Below, piece by piece: positions 40,590-49,177 of a DNA stretch of 64,000 bases. The stretch covers positions 8,742,001-8,806,000 of the forward strand of contig NZ_RJKE01000001.1 of assembly GCF_003751225.1 (NCBI RefSeq), in the 5' to 3' direction. A program made the position numbers and the translations under genes. This stretch comes from Actinocorallia herbida. GTDB lineage: Bacteria; Actinomycetota; Actinomycetes; Streptosporangiales; Streptosporangiaceae. The notes beneath the pieces were generated by a model. That model worked only from the letters and a program-made list of their open reading frames with translations, did no database searches and was not told where the DNA came from. Every line of letters starts with the position of its first letter. Positions within the stretch are counted from its first letter, which is position 1.

Positions 40590-41798
40590 TCATCCGGGCC
40601 TGACGGCACCGATGAACCCGTTGCGCCACATGGACGAGATGCGCACCTTGGCCCCCGTATAGGGCGCCTCGACCATCCGGCCATCGCCGATAAAGATCCC
40701 GACATGGTGAATCGTGTCGGGATCTTTGGTGTTCTTGGCGAAGAAGACCAGGTCGCCGGGGCGGAGCATGCTCGTCGGCACCCTCGGTCCGGCCGCCCAT
40801 TGGCTGCCCGTCCAGTGGTCGAGCCCGATGCCCGCCTTGGCCCACGCGTACAGGGCCAGGCCCGAGCAGTCGAACCCGCGGATCTTGGCACCGTGGGCGA
40901 TGCCCTTGGACGGCCCCTTGGCGGTCCCGCCTCCCCAGGAGTACGGGGTACCGATCCATTTCAGGGCCTCGCGTACGACCGTTCGTCCGCGTCCCGCCCC
41001 GCGCGCGCTTAGTCCGTCCTCTTCTTCGAAGTGCCGCACCGCGTCCCGGTCGAGCCGCCGCGCCGTCCGGACGCGCAGCGCCGCGGTCCTGCGTTCGGCG
41101 AGCCGCTCGGCCCGGGACCGCACGTGGTCGAGCCTGCGGACCAGGTGCTTTCGCACCGCGCCGACGCGTACGGCCGCGGCCTCCTGCGCGCCGATGGCGG
41201 CGATCGCATCGCGTCGCGTACGCGCCACCAAGGCGACCGCTTCGCTCTGCAGTGCGTCGGCCTTCCTCGCTGCGGCGCGGAGCAGGTGGGACACCTTGCG
41301 CGCGGCCTTCACCCGGCGGCGCAGACCGTCCTGCTGCGCGGACACCATCTGGAGCATCCCCGCCCGCTCCAGCATGCCCCGCGCCCCTCCGGTGCCGCTG
41401 ATCACCATCGCCAGCCGGCCGGCCGAGGCGGCCGAGGAGGTGTAGGCGCCCGCCGCGTACCCGGAGTACTCCTTGCGCGCCGCCCGGTAGGCGGTGTCGG
41501 CCCTGCGAGCGCGGGCGCGGGCGTCCTTGGCAGCGGTCCGCGCCCGCGCCAGGAGCACGCGCTCGCCGTTGTGCCGCTCCATGGCCCACTGCGCCTCGGC
41601 CCCGAGCCGGATCAACTCGGCGTCGGCCTCGGCGATGCGGGCCTTGATCCGGCCCGTCGCCAAGGCCGACGCGCGCGCCTCCATGAGGTTCTGCACCGAG
41701 TCGTCCGCGGAGGGGCGCTCCACGGCCAGGACCGGGGTCGCACCGGCGAGCAGCGCTCCCGTCACGACCAGGACGAGACTTCGAGACGACCGCGGCAC
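40590..41798 (-). CDS. secreted NlpC/P60 endopeptidase with long coiled coil
   Basis: 402 residues. The signal peptide (SLVLVVTGALLAGATPVLA) is followed by an Ala/Arg-rich coiled-coil region (about 40-260) and a C-terminal NlpC/P60 domain. Catalytic Cys is in RGFDCSGLALYAW and His in IHHVGIFIGDG. It probably cuts peptidoglycan stem peptides. The GTG at 41798 has GGAGG at good spacing. It is a second enzyme of the type seen at 12071-13015 but only distantly similar outside the catalytic domain. Confidence 0.92.
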   Translation of the reverse strand: MPRSSRSLVLVVTGALLAGATPVLAVERPSADDSVQNLMEARASALATGRIKARIAEADAELIRLGAEAQWAMERHNGERVLLARARTAAKDARARARRADTAYRAARKEYSGYAAGAYTSSAASAGRLAMVISGTGGARGMLERAGMLQMVSAQQDGLRRRVKAARKVSHLLRAAARKADALQSEAVALVARTRRDAIAAIGAQEAAAVRVGAVRKHLVRRLDHVRSRAERLAERRTAALRVRTARRLDRDAVRHFEEEDGLSARGAGRGRTVVREALKWIGTPYSWGGGTAKGPSKGIAHGAKIRGFDCSGLALYAWAKAGIGLDHWTGSQWAAGPRVPTSMLRPGDLVFFAKNTKDPDTIHHVGIFIGDGRMVEAPYTGAKVRISSMWRNGFIGAVRPG

Positions 41799-41939
41799 AC
41801 TCCACCTCCACGCCGGACACGCCACCGCGGGGCGGCGCTACGAACACGTCCTGTGGACATCCGTCACACGGTCACCCCCTACCCCGCGCCCGTCGGCCGC
41901 CACTCCCGCCTTGTCGCCTTCTTTTCGGCCCGCTGACCA

Positions 41940-41986
41940 GGGCCGACCGACGATTCCGCACTATGTGCCGACATCTCGGTCGGCCC
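41940..41986 (-). terminator. possible terminator after the sigma-factor fusion gene
   Basis: The perfect 11-base arms GGGCCGACCGA and TCGGTCGGCCC are separated by a 25-base loop, past the stop codon at 42011. Confidence 0.5.
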
Positions 41987-42010
41987 CTCGCGGGCCGGAG
42001 ACCGGTGGCC

Positions 42011-43729
42011 TCAGCCGACGCCGAAGGAAAGGCTCGTCGGCGCCGTCCACGACCCGAACTTCCCGCCCTTGTCTCCGTCGTCGTCCTTGTCCCCGTGGTC
42101 GTCGGCCTCCTCCGGCGGACAGTCCGACGGCGACACCTCGGGAGCGGGCCCGCCCGCCGGGGATCCGTCCCCATCGGGTGGCACGACGGCCGTCGGCGCG
42201 GGAGAGGCCGTCGGCTCGATCGGCAAAGGCACCTGCGGAAGGGGGCCCTCAGGAGACGGCACGGACGGAGTGAGCGAAGGGCTCTGCGCCGTGGTCGCGG
42301 CGTCCCAGGTGACCTTCACGGTGACCCCGCCGAAGCGGATGACGCCCTTGCCCGCCTTGGCCGAGCGGAGCACCTTCACCTTGACGGTGGCCCTCTCGTC
42401 CTTGGTGAGTTCGCCGGACGGCTCCGACAGCTTGATCGGGCCCTTCACCTTCGCCCGCCAGACGAGGTCGTCGTCGGCCTCCAGCTTCAACTCGCCGTCC
42501 GAGCCGGACCCTATGTGCAGGCGCAGGGGCCAGACCTTGAGGCGGCCCGGACCACCCGGCTCCGGGGCGACGCCCCCCTGCCCGACGCTCTGGGGCGTCG
42601 GCACGGGCGGCACCGCCTGCGGTGTGGCGATCGGCTCGGGAGTGGCCGATCCGTACGCCCCGGCGGGGAACGTCGCGCTGAGCAGGCCGTGGCGCGGCAC
42701 CGGAGGACGCGGCCTGTCGTCGACCGTCTCCGACGGTGTGGGACGCGACGTGGGTGAACCGCCGGAGGCGATCGTGCGCACCTCGTGCCTCGGGTCGCCC
42801 ACCATCCACCCCACGAACGTCGTCCCCGCGACGAGACCTCCCGACAGGACGCCCACGACGAGCACCTTGCGCCACCATCCGCGCCGGGAAGGCTCCTCCT
42901 CGACGGGCTCGGGCGCGGCGCACCCGGGGAAGCCGAGGGCGTTGAAATCGGTGCTGCGGGTGGCCACGAACAGGCGGTAGCCGACGAGATCCGGGTCGGT
43001 GAAACAGCCCATCACCTTGGCGCGCAGCGAGGCGGGCGGAGCCGCGCACGGCACCATCGCGAAGATCTTGGTCGGCGAGATGGCGTCGGTCGGCCGGTGA
43101 CCCGCGCACTCCGGGCATGCCTTCACGTGGGCCAGCAGGTTCGCCCGCACGTTGGCGTCGAGCTCACCCGCCACCCGCGCCGCCAGGAGGTCTGCGCGGC
43201 CGGAGCAGCCCACGGGGCCGAGCCGGGAGAGGATCTCCACGGTCAGCGCCCGCCGCAGGTCGCCCTTGGCGTCGGCGAGCACCTCCAGCGTCTGGCGCTC
43301 CGGCTGGTCGAGGACCAGCGCGACATGGGAGGCGGGAAGCCTGTGTCTGGCCTCCAGCTCCAACGCCTCGCGAGGCAGCGGGTCGAGCGCCTGGACCGCT
43401 CGCCACGCGAGCATCTTCTGGTCCGTGTCCGGCTGGTCGGGGTCACCGACCGGGGGATCGGGCTGCGGCTCCGCCGCCTCGGGGCGGCGTGCGCATTCGG
43501 CGCGCGCTAGGGCGAACAGCCAGGGCAGGAACGCCCCGCTGTCCTGCAGACGGTCGGCGTGGGCCTCGGCGACGATGAAGGTATCCCGCAGAGCCACCTG
43601 CGCGGCTTCGGCGTCGGCAAGCCGGAACCAGCAGTACGCGTACAGGCGGGCGGCGTACGCGTCGTAGACCGAGGCGAGCGCACCGGGGTCGCGTGCGCGC
43701 AGCGCCTCGACGAGCAGGCGGTCATCCAT
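42011..43729 (-). CDS. ECF-like sigma factor fused to zinc-binding anti-sigma-like domain, membrane helix and outer domain
   Basis: 572 residues. A sigma region-2-like domain (about 5-80, ALASVYDAYAARLYAYCW) and a degenerate region-4-like domain (about 108-165) come first. Then Cys175, His201, Cys205 and Cys208 follow C-x25-H-x3-C-x2-C, the spacing of ZAS anti-sigma factors such as RsrA. One membrane helix (288-310) leads to a Pro/Ser/Thr-rich linker, a beta-rich domain (about 390-470) and an acidic tail. It is likely a membrane-tethered regulator sensing an external or redox cue. No separate anti-sigma gene is adjacent. Confidence 0.8.
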   Translation of the reverse strand: MDDRLLVEALRARDPGALASVYDAYAARLYAYCWFRLADAEAAQVALRDTFIVAEAHADRLQDSGAFLPWLFALARAECARRPEAAEPQPDPPVGDPDQPDTDQKMLAWRAVQALDPLPREALELEARHRLPASHVALVLDQPERQTLEVLADAKGDLRRALTVEILSRLGPVGCSGRADLLAARVAGELDANVRANLLAHVKACPECAGHRPTDAISPTKIFAMVPCAAPPASLRAKVMGCFTDPDLVGYRLFVATRSTDFNALGFPGCAAPEPVEEEPSRRGWWRKVLVVGVLSGGLVAGTTFVGWMVGDPRHEVRTIASGGSPTSRPTPSETVDDRPRPPVPRHGLLSATFPAGAYGSATPEPIATPQAVPPVPTPQSVGQGGVAPEPGGPGRLKVWPLRLHIGSGSDGELKLEADDDLVWRAKVKGPIKLSEPSGELTKDERATVKVKVLRSAKAGKGVIRFGGVTVKVTWDAATTAQSPSLTPSVPSPEGPLPQVPLPIEPTASPAPTAVVPPDGDGSPAGGPAPEVSPSDCPPEEADDHGDKDDDGDKGGKFGSWTAPTSLSFGVG

Positions 43730-43886
43730 GGAGGAAAAATAAAGGCAGCGCCATGTTTCCCTCCACCGAATCCATGGAATTGCTCAGCCATTCCCCTGCA
43801 ACACTTCGGAAATACGCGGCATACATCTCGATCTTCGCAATGCGTTTTATCCAGAGCGCTCCCACTCTGGCGCTTCGCCGGGATGA

Positions 43887-44669
43887 TCAGAATTCCAGTC
43901 GCATGGGCGGAAAAAGGCGTTCTGCCGCCGCGGTGATCGTCGCGACCTGCGCCGACGTGAAGATGACGGGGTGCGACCGCACGAATTCCGGAATCTCCCT
44001 TCCACGGTGGAAGACGACCCCCTCGTGCTCAAAACCCTCAGGTTCCACCTTTCCCGACTGAACGGCGACGAGCGGCATCACGTCGAACTCGTCGTCCAGG
44101 TCCTCGGCGAGAAGGCGGCCGACGAGTTCGGCCGCGCGGGCCGCGGTGGCCTCGATTCCGCTCACGGACTCCTCGCCGGCCCACACCCGGCCCTCGTCCA
44201 CCCACACGCGGACTCCGCGCCGGACGCGCCGCGTGACGATCGCGTAGACGCCGGTCAGCCCGATCACCAGATGGTCGAGATTCGTCGACGGCAGGTCCGG
44301 GACCGTCCGGTCGTGCAGGACGCTGTAGCCGCGCCCGAGCCCGCCGAGTTCGCGGCCCGTCCGCCGCTCGGCGCGCGCGCCGCGCCGCCACTCGGCCTCG
44401 GGCCCCGGCACCAGATATCCGGCACCGTAGTGCAGCGCCGCCACGCCGGCGCCTGAGCACGCGCCAATGCGCCAGTCCAGGAACCCCGCGGTCATGACGC
44501 CCGCCGCCCCGCCCAACGCGGCGCCGACGGCGAGGCGTTCGACGCGCGAGGAAAGCGCCCGGTACCGCGCCCAAGCCGACGCCCCGGCGACCCCCACTTC
44601 ACTCCGGCCCACCCTGCTCACCCCCGGGGCAAGAGTCGTGCCAGGTGGGGCCGCATTCAAGGACTTCAC
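43887..44669 (-). CDS. NERD domain membrane protein
   Basis: 260 residues. Two short hydrophobic segments (about 48-62 and 67-88) precede a nuclease-related domain with RRTGRELGGLGRGYSVLHDRTVPDLPS-like sequence (GYSVLHDRTVPDL), NLDHLVIGLTGVYAIVT and GVRVWVDEGRVW. The function of this class is unknown. The GTG start is not well supported; downstream starts are possible. It lies upstream of the sigma fusion on the same strand and is divergent from merR. Confidence 0.78.
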   Translation of the reverse strand: MKSLNAAPPGTTLAPGVSRVGRSEVGVAGASAWARYRALSSRVERLAVGAALGGAAGVMTAGFLDWRIGACSGAGVAALHYGAGYLVPGPEAEWRRGARAERRTGRELGGLGRGYSVLHDRTVPDLPSTNLDHLVIGLTGVYAIVTRRVRRGVRVWVDEGRVWAGEESVSGIEATAARAAELVGRLLAEDLDDEFDVMPLVAVQSGKVEPEGFEHEGVVFHRGREIPEFVRSHPVIFTSAQVATITAAAERLFPPMRLEF

Positions 44670-44718
44670 GGCCGCGGGCAGGTGTCGTCTTGCCAGACCG
44701 TGACAAGGCGGACACGGG

Positions 44719-44752
44719 TTGACACTGCAATGATGACAGTGTCATGATTGCA
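44719..44752 (+). promoter_or_regulatory. merR promoter with long operator palindrome
   Basis: TTGACA at 44719-44724 is followed 17-19 bases later by a -10-like TCATGA/CATGAT. The space between contains TGACACTG and CAGTGTCA, and a 27-base near-perfect palindrome spans 44726-44752. The -10 lies only about seven bases from the ATG, so the transcript is probably leaderless. Confidence 0.7.
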
Positions 44753-44754
44753 GC

Positions 44755-45411
44755 ATGGACGAGTGGACGATCACCCAGCTCGCATCGCGGGCGGCCGAGG
44801 AACTGGCCGACCTCGATGTGAACGGCCGCGTCCAGGATGTGCCGAACGCGCGGCTCATCCGCTGGTACACCACCCTCGGCCTGCTCGACCCGCCGCTGCG
44901 CCATGGCCGCACCGCGCGCTACACGCGGCGGCACCTGCTCCAGCTCATCGCGGTCAAGCGCCGCCAGGCCGCCGGGCGCAGTCTCGCCGAAATCCAGGCA
45001 GAGCTCCTCCAGGCGCCCGATCAGCGGCTCAGCGCGATCACCGGCCCGGTCCCCGACATCGCCTGGAGCGGGTCCTCTCCCAGGCCGGAGCGTCCCGAGC
45101 CAGGTCCGTCCGCGCGCCGCTTCTGGGCCGCGCCACCCACCACCGAGACCTCCGCGGCCCAAGGCGCGCAACCCTCGCCCGTGGAAGCCGAGACAGCTGG
45201 AGGGCAGGGCGCGCAGCCTTCGCCCGTGGAGTTCGAGAACGCGGCCTTTCAGGGGATCCGGCTCGCGCCCGGCGCGATGCTGCTCCTCGAAGGCGGTCCG
45301 CTCTCTGCGGACCAGGTGAGCGCGCTGCACGGCGCGGCCGCCCCGCTGCTGGCCGAGCTGGCCCGGCTCGGCCTGCTGCCACCCGAGGGGGTGGACACCG
45401 CCCCCGCGTGA
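44755..45411 (+). CDS. MerR family transcriptional regulator
   Basis: 218 residues. The N-terminal winged helix-turn-helix (VPNARLIRWYTTLGLLDPP, then GRTARYTRRHLLQLIAVKRRQ) is of MerR type. The middle (about 105-160) is Pro/Ala-rich with a duplicated QGAQPSPVE motif. The C-terminal part (about 165-215) may be the ligand or dimer region. There is no Shine-Dalgarno before the ATG, which fits leaderless translation. It probably autoregulates through the palindrome and controls the VIT/VWA gene 47 bases downstream. Confidence 0.85.
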   Translation: MDEWTITQLASRAAEELADLDVNGRVQDVPNARLIRWYTTLGLLDPPLRHGRTARYTRRHLLQLIAVKRRQAAGRSLAEIQAELLQAPDQRLSAITGPVPDIAWSGSSPRPERPEPGPSARRFWAAPPTTETSAAQGAQPSPVEAETAGGQGAQPSPVEFENAAFQGIRLAPGAMLLLEGGPLSADQVSALHGAAAPLLAELARLGLLPPEGVDTAPA

Positions 45412-45458
45412 TCCCGATTCCGACGTCCGAACGAACGCCAGCGCGAAGGCAGGTTGCA

Positions 45459-47840
45459 GTGACAGTGCAGACAGAAGCCACGGGAGAACACCCCGCCGCC
45501 GGTTCCGGCGTCGGCACGCTCCAGACCTCCGAGGGGGGCCTCCCCCTCGCCTCACTCGCCATCCACACCGACATCACCGGGCTGGCCGCCGCCGTCGAGG
45601 TGGTGCAGGAGTTCCGCAACTCCTTCACGGTCCCGCTCGCGGCCACCTACGTCTTCCCCCTACCGGACCGAGCCGCGGTGACCGGCCTGGTCATGCAGGC
45701 CGACGGGAGAGTCGTCCGGGCCGAACTGCGCGAGCGCGGTGAGGCCCGGCAGGTCTACGAGGAGGCGATCGCGAGCGGGCGGCGCGCCTCCCTCGCCGAG
45801 GAGGACAGGCCCGATGTGTTCTCCATGAGCGTCGGCAACATCCTGCCCGGCGAGCGCGTCACCATCCGGCTGTCGCTGAGCCAGCCACTGCCCTACGAGG
45901 ACGGCACAGCGGTCTTCCGGTTCCCCCTCGTCGTCGCGCCCCGCTACATCCCCGGCAGCCCCCTGCCCGGACCCGACGCGGGGCTCGGCGTGCAGCCCGA
46001 CACCGCGGCCGTGCCCGACGCGTCCCGCATCAGCCCGCCGATCCTGCTGCCCGGCTTCCCCGATCCCGTCACGCTCTCCCTCACCGCGCGCATCGACCCC
46101 GCCGGGCTCCCCCTCGGCCCCCTCGACTGCACGCACCCGCTCGCCCAGGACCCCTCGGGCCTGGTCACCCTCGGGCACGGCCAGCGGCTCGACCGCGACT
46201 TCGTCCTGCGGCTGCCGTACGGCGACCGGGCGCCGGAGCCGTCGGCGGAACCCGTGGCGGACCCGGTCCCCGGACTCACCGAGTCCCTGCTGTTCACCCC
46301 CGATGCCGAAGGCGACGAGGGCACCTTCACGCTGACCCTGCTGCCGGCCGTCGAGTCCGACCCCCGGCCCAAGGACGTCGTCCTCGTCCTGGACAGATCC
46401 GGCAGCATGCACGGCTGGAAGATGGTGGCCGCGCGCCGGGCGGCCGCCCGCATCATCGACAGCCTGCACGGCCGGGATCGCTTCGCGGTCTTCTCCTTCG
46501 ACCACGCGGTGGAGACCCCGGCCGGTCTGCCGCAGGGCCTCGCCGACGCCACCGACCGGCACCGGTTCCGCGCGGTCGAGCACCTGGCGAAGATCGAGGC
46601 GCGCGGCGCCACCGAGATGCTGCGGCCGCTGCGCGACGCCCTCGCGCTGCTCGGCGCACCCGGCCGGGACCGGGTCCTGGTACTGGTCACCGACGGCCAA
46701 GTGGGCAACGAGGACCAGATCCTCGCCGCGCTGCCGCCCGCCGAACTCGACGGCATCCGGGTGCACACCGTCGGCATCGACCGCGCGGTCAACGCGGGCT
46801 TCCTCGGCAGACTCGCCGCCTACGGCCAGGGCCGCTGCGAACTCGTCGAGTCCGAGGACAGGCTGGACACGGCGATGGAGCAGATCCACCACCGGATCGC
46901 CGCTCCGATCCTCACCGGTCTGACCCTGCGCGCGGGCGAAGGGCTGGAGATCCTCCCTGAGACCGTCTCCCCGGCCCGTCCCGCGTCGGTCTTCCCGGGG
47001 GTCCCGCTGGTGCTCTCCGGACGCTACCGGGGCTCGGGATCGTCCCTGAGCGCCCTGGCGACGGGCCCGTCGTGGGAGCGCACCTTCGAGGCGGTCACGG
47101 TCGCCTCCTCCCCGGCGACGGCGCTGTGGGCACGGGCGCACCTGCGCGACCTGGAGGACGGCTACGCCAGCGATCCCAGCCCTGAGCGGGAGTCCCGGCT
47201 GGTGGCCACCTCGCTGCGCCACGGGGTGCTGTGCCGCTTCACCGCCTACGTCGCCGTGGACTCCCGCGTCGTCACCGACGGCGCCGACCCGCACCAGGTG
47301 ATCCAGCCGGTGGAGCTGCCGCAGGGCTGGGAGACGCTCAGCCTTCCGACACCCCCGCCGATGCAGGTCGCCATGCCCGCCCCCATGGCGGCCGCTCCCC
47401 GCAGCCGCTCCGCCGTCTCGTTCGACGCGGCCCCGCCCGCGCCCGGAGGGTACGGAGCACCTCCGCCCGCCCCTGCCGCCCCAGGTGGCGCCAGGCCTCT
47501 GCCCAAGCAAGGCGCACGTCCCTCGCCCCGCCCCGGAGGAGCCGCCCCACGCCGTTCGGCCGCCCCACCCGTGCCCGACCTCACCCCGCTGTTCTCCCTC
47601 GAGCTCCAGCGCCTGCGCGCCCTCTCCGCCGCCCCCGACCCCGTCCGTCTGGCCCATTTGACCGACCTCGTCACCCGCCTGGAGGCCCTGGCCGTCCCCG
47701 CCTTGGCCGATCTCCTCGCCTCCTTCCCCACCCTTCCCGACCCCCTGACCCTCTGGCCCCTCCTGGAAGAGGCCCTCACCGCCCTCACCACTCCCACCCC
47801 ATCCGCCCCGACCACCCGCCGCCCTTTCTGGAAGCGCTGA
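45459..47840 (+). CDS. VIT and von Willebrand factor A domain protein
   Basis: 793 residues. The N-terminal VIT domain (about 25-160) has EFRNSFTVPLAATYVFPLP and YEEAIASGRRASLAEEDRPDVF. The VWA domain (about 305-480) has the metal-ion site DRSGS at 312-316 and VLVTDGQVGNE. A Pro/Ala-rich linker and a helical C-terminus follow, with a basic end (RRPFWKR). There is no signal peptide, so it is probably cytoplasmic. Such proteins resemble inter-alpha-trypsin inhibitor heavy chains; the bacterial role is unknown. The GTG at 45459 is the chosen start. Confidence 0.85.
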   Translation: MTVQTEATGEHPAAGSGVGTLQTSEGGLPLASLAIHTDITGLAAAVEVVQEFRNSFTVPLAATYVFPLPDRAAVTGLVMQADGRVVRAELRERGEARQVYEEAIASGRRASLAEEDRPDVFSMSVGNILPGERVTIRLSLSQPLPYEDGTAVFRFPLVVAPRYIPGSPLPGPDAGLGVQPDTAAVPDASRISPPILLPGFPDPVTLSLTARIDPAGLPLGPLDCTHPLAQDPSGLVTLGHGQRLDRDFVLRLPYGDRAPEPSAEPVADPVPGLTESLLFTPDAEGDEGTFTLTLLPAVESDPRPKDVVLVLDRSGSMHGWKMVAARRAAARIIDSLHGRDRFAVFSFDHAVETPAGLPQGLADATDRHRFRAVEHLAKIEARGATEMLRPLRDALALLGAPGRDRVLVLVTDGQVGNEDQILAALPPAELDGIRVHTVGIDRAVNAGFLGRLAAYGQGRCELVESEDRLDTAMEQIHHRIAAPILTGLTLRAGEGLEILPETVSPARPASVFPGVPLVLSGRYRGSGSSLSALATGPSWERTFEAVTVASSPATALWARAHLRDLEDGYASDPSPERESRLVATSLRHGVLCRFTAYVAVDSRVVTDGADPHQVIQPVELPQGWETLSLPTPPPMQVAMPAPMAAAPRSRSAVSFDAAPPAPGGYGAPPPAPAAPGGARPLPKQGARPSPRPGGAAPRRSAAPPVPDLTPLFSLELQRLRALSAAPDPVRLAHLTDLVTRLEALAVPALADLLASFPTLPDPLTLWPLLEEALTALTTPTPSAPTTRRPFWKR

Positions 47841-47850
47841 CCCCACCCCA

Positions 47851-47880
47851 CCCCGCGCGGGCCACCCCACCCGCGCGGGG
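47851..47880 (+). terminator. terminator of the merR-VIT/VWA unit
   Basis: A perfect 11-base stem, CCCCGCGCGGG with CCCGCGCGGGG, and an 8-base loop, 11 bases past the stop codon. Confidence 0.75.
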
Positions 47881-48464
47881 CCGCGACTCAGCCGCCCGTT
47901 CCCCTCCCCGACACCTCCCTGGGAGGCCGGCCCGCCCCTCATCGAGACCTGAACCCGATCACCACCGCGCCCGGTGCCCACACCGCACCCAGGCCCCACC
48001 CCGACCCAACGCCGCCCCGGCTCCGGACACGACGGGCCCGCCCACGATCGGGCCCGGCTGGCCCGGCCTACCCCATCAACCCATCGACTCGTCTCCATCA
48101 ACTCGTCTTCCGGCCCATCCCACCCCCGTTTCCGCCCCCGCCCCCAGGTCCGGGGCCAGCCGGGTCCGGGCCTGGCGGGAGCCAAGCCGGTCAGCCCGGC
48201 AGGGGACACAGACCAGATCGGACGCTCAAGAGGCACACGACCCGGCGCGGCAGGCTGAGCTATCGGAGGAAGATCAGAGGATGCTCAAGCCATGCCCGAC
48301 GGGATCCTGCGCGGGGATGGGCAGGGGGTCGGCTGTCGGTGGGGGTGCCGCCAGGGGGTACCGGACCGGGGCTCCGCGGGGTGGACGCTCGGAAGGGCGT
48401 CGGAGTGGGAGGGCGGGGCGGTTCGCGGTGGGGTTCTGTCAGGGGAGGGGGATAGCGTCGGCGG
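47881..48464. other. intergenic region, no gene seen
   Basis: C-rich on the plus strand up to about 48250, then G-rich. Open frames here are Pro/Arg-rich and match nothing I recognise. A short imperfect repeat, CATCAACCCATCGACTCGTC followed by a similar unit, is at about 48073-48110. Confidence 0.5.
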
Positions 48465-48818
48465 GTGATGATGATCGGCGGAACACCTGTGTGGGTGGAG
48501 ACGGATGGGGGCAGGGAAGTTCGGATCAAGTGGGGGGAGCCGGATAGTACGGCGGCAGGTCTCGCCGAGGCACTCGGAGAGGCGGTCAGCCTGGCCGTTC
48601 GGGAGGGCGTGCCGCCCGAGCACCTGATCGAGAAGTTCCTGAACCTGCGTTTCCTCCCGCAGGGCGAGACCACCGACCCGGCGATCCCGGCGGCCACCTC
48701 GGTCGCCGACTACCTGGCACGGCACCTCGCCCAGGCCTGGCTCACCCCGGAGCAGCGTCGCAAGCTCGGTGTGCACGATCCGGACACCGTCTGGCCCGAC
48801 GCCTACCGCTCGTCCTGA
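48465..48818 (+). CDS. stand-alone TSCPD domain protein (NrdJ C-terminal domain-like)
   Basis: 117 residues. The pattern VRIKWGEPDSTAAGLAEALG, AVSLAVREGVPPEHLIEKFL, then LPQGETTDPAIPAATSVADY matches the TSCPD domain that ends B12-dependent ribonucleotide reductases (NrdJ). Here it is a separate small protein with no cysteines of its own. Its role is not established; it might bind or modulate a reductase. GTG 48465, ATG 48468 and ATG 48471 are all possible starts. A strong hairpin follows. Confidence 0.75.
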   Translation: MMMIGGTPVWVETDGGREVRIKWGEPDSTAAGLAEALGEAVSLAVREGVPPEHLIEKFLNLRFLPQGETTDPAIPAATSVADYLARHLAQAWLTPEQRRKLGVHDPDTVWPDAYRSS

Positions 48819-48839
48819 CGGGCACCACGTCCGTCGCAT

Positions 48840-48881
48840 CGCGTCGTCGTCCGGTCCCGCACGGGACCGGACGACGACGCG
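48840..48881 (+). terminator. strong terminator after the TSCPD gene
   Basis: A perfect 19-base stem (arm contains GTCGTCGTCCGGTCCC) with a GCAC tetraloop, 21 bases past the stop codon. Confidence 0.85.
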
Positions 48882-49144
48882 GGCCGAAGATTGCGGAAAC
48901 CCCGCAGAGCGCGCCCAAAGCCGCGGACCGCATGGCACTCGTGGTCATGGACCGCACAACGCTCGGCCTTTCGGGCCGCACGGTGCTCGACCTTGGCGTA
49001 CCTGCGCGCGCGACCTCATGAACCGCGCAGCGCACGACCTTGCGGGTCATTCGGCGCTCAGCGCGCGCGGGTAGTACGGGGCGCCCGACTCCTCGGGCCA
49101 CCCCGTACTCGAACCGGCAGACCGCACGGCACTCGACCGTGCGG
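48882..49144. repeat. degenerate short repeats and hairpins before galE's end
   Basis: The stretch contains several decayed copies of ACCGCACGGCACTCG, each related to the hairpin CCGCACGG-CACTCGA-CCGTGCGG at 49122-49144. A second stem, AGTACGGGG with CCCCGTACT, spans 49073-49109. The two hairpins would serve as galE terminators on the minus strand. No gene is seen. Confidence 0.55.
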
Positions 49145-49177
49145 GGCCGGGTGGCGTGGGCCGGCCGAGGCGCCAGG

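Noticed and set aside
45660-48236. 858-codon open frame on the minus strand opposite the VIT/VWA gene
   Set aside because: Gly/Arg/Asp-rich low-complexity translation typical of antisense high-GC frames; the plus-strand gene has clear domains.
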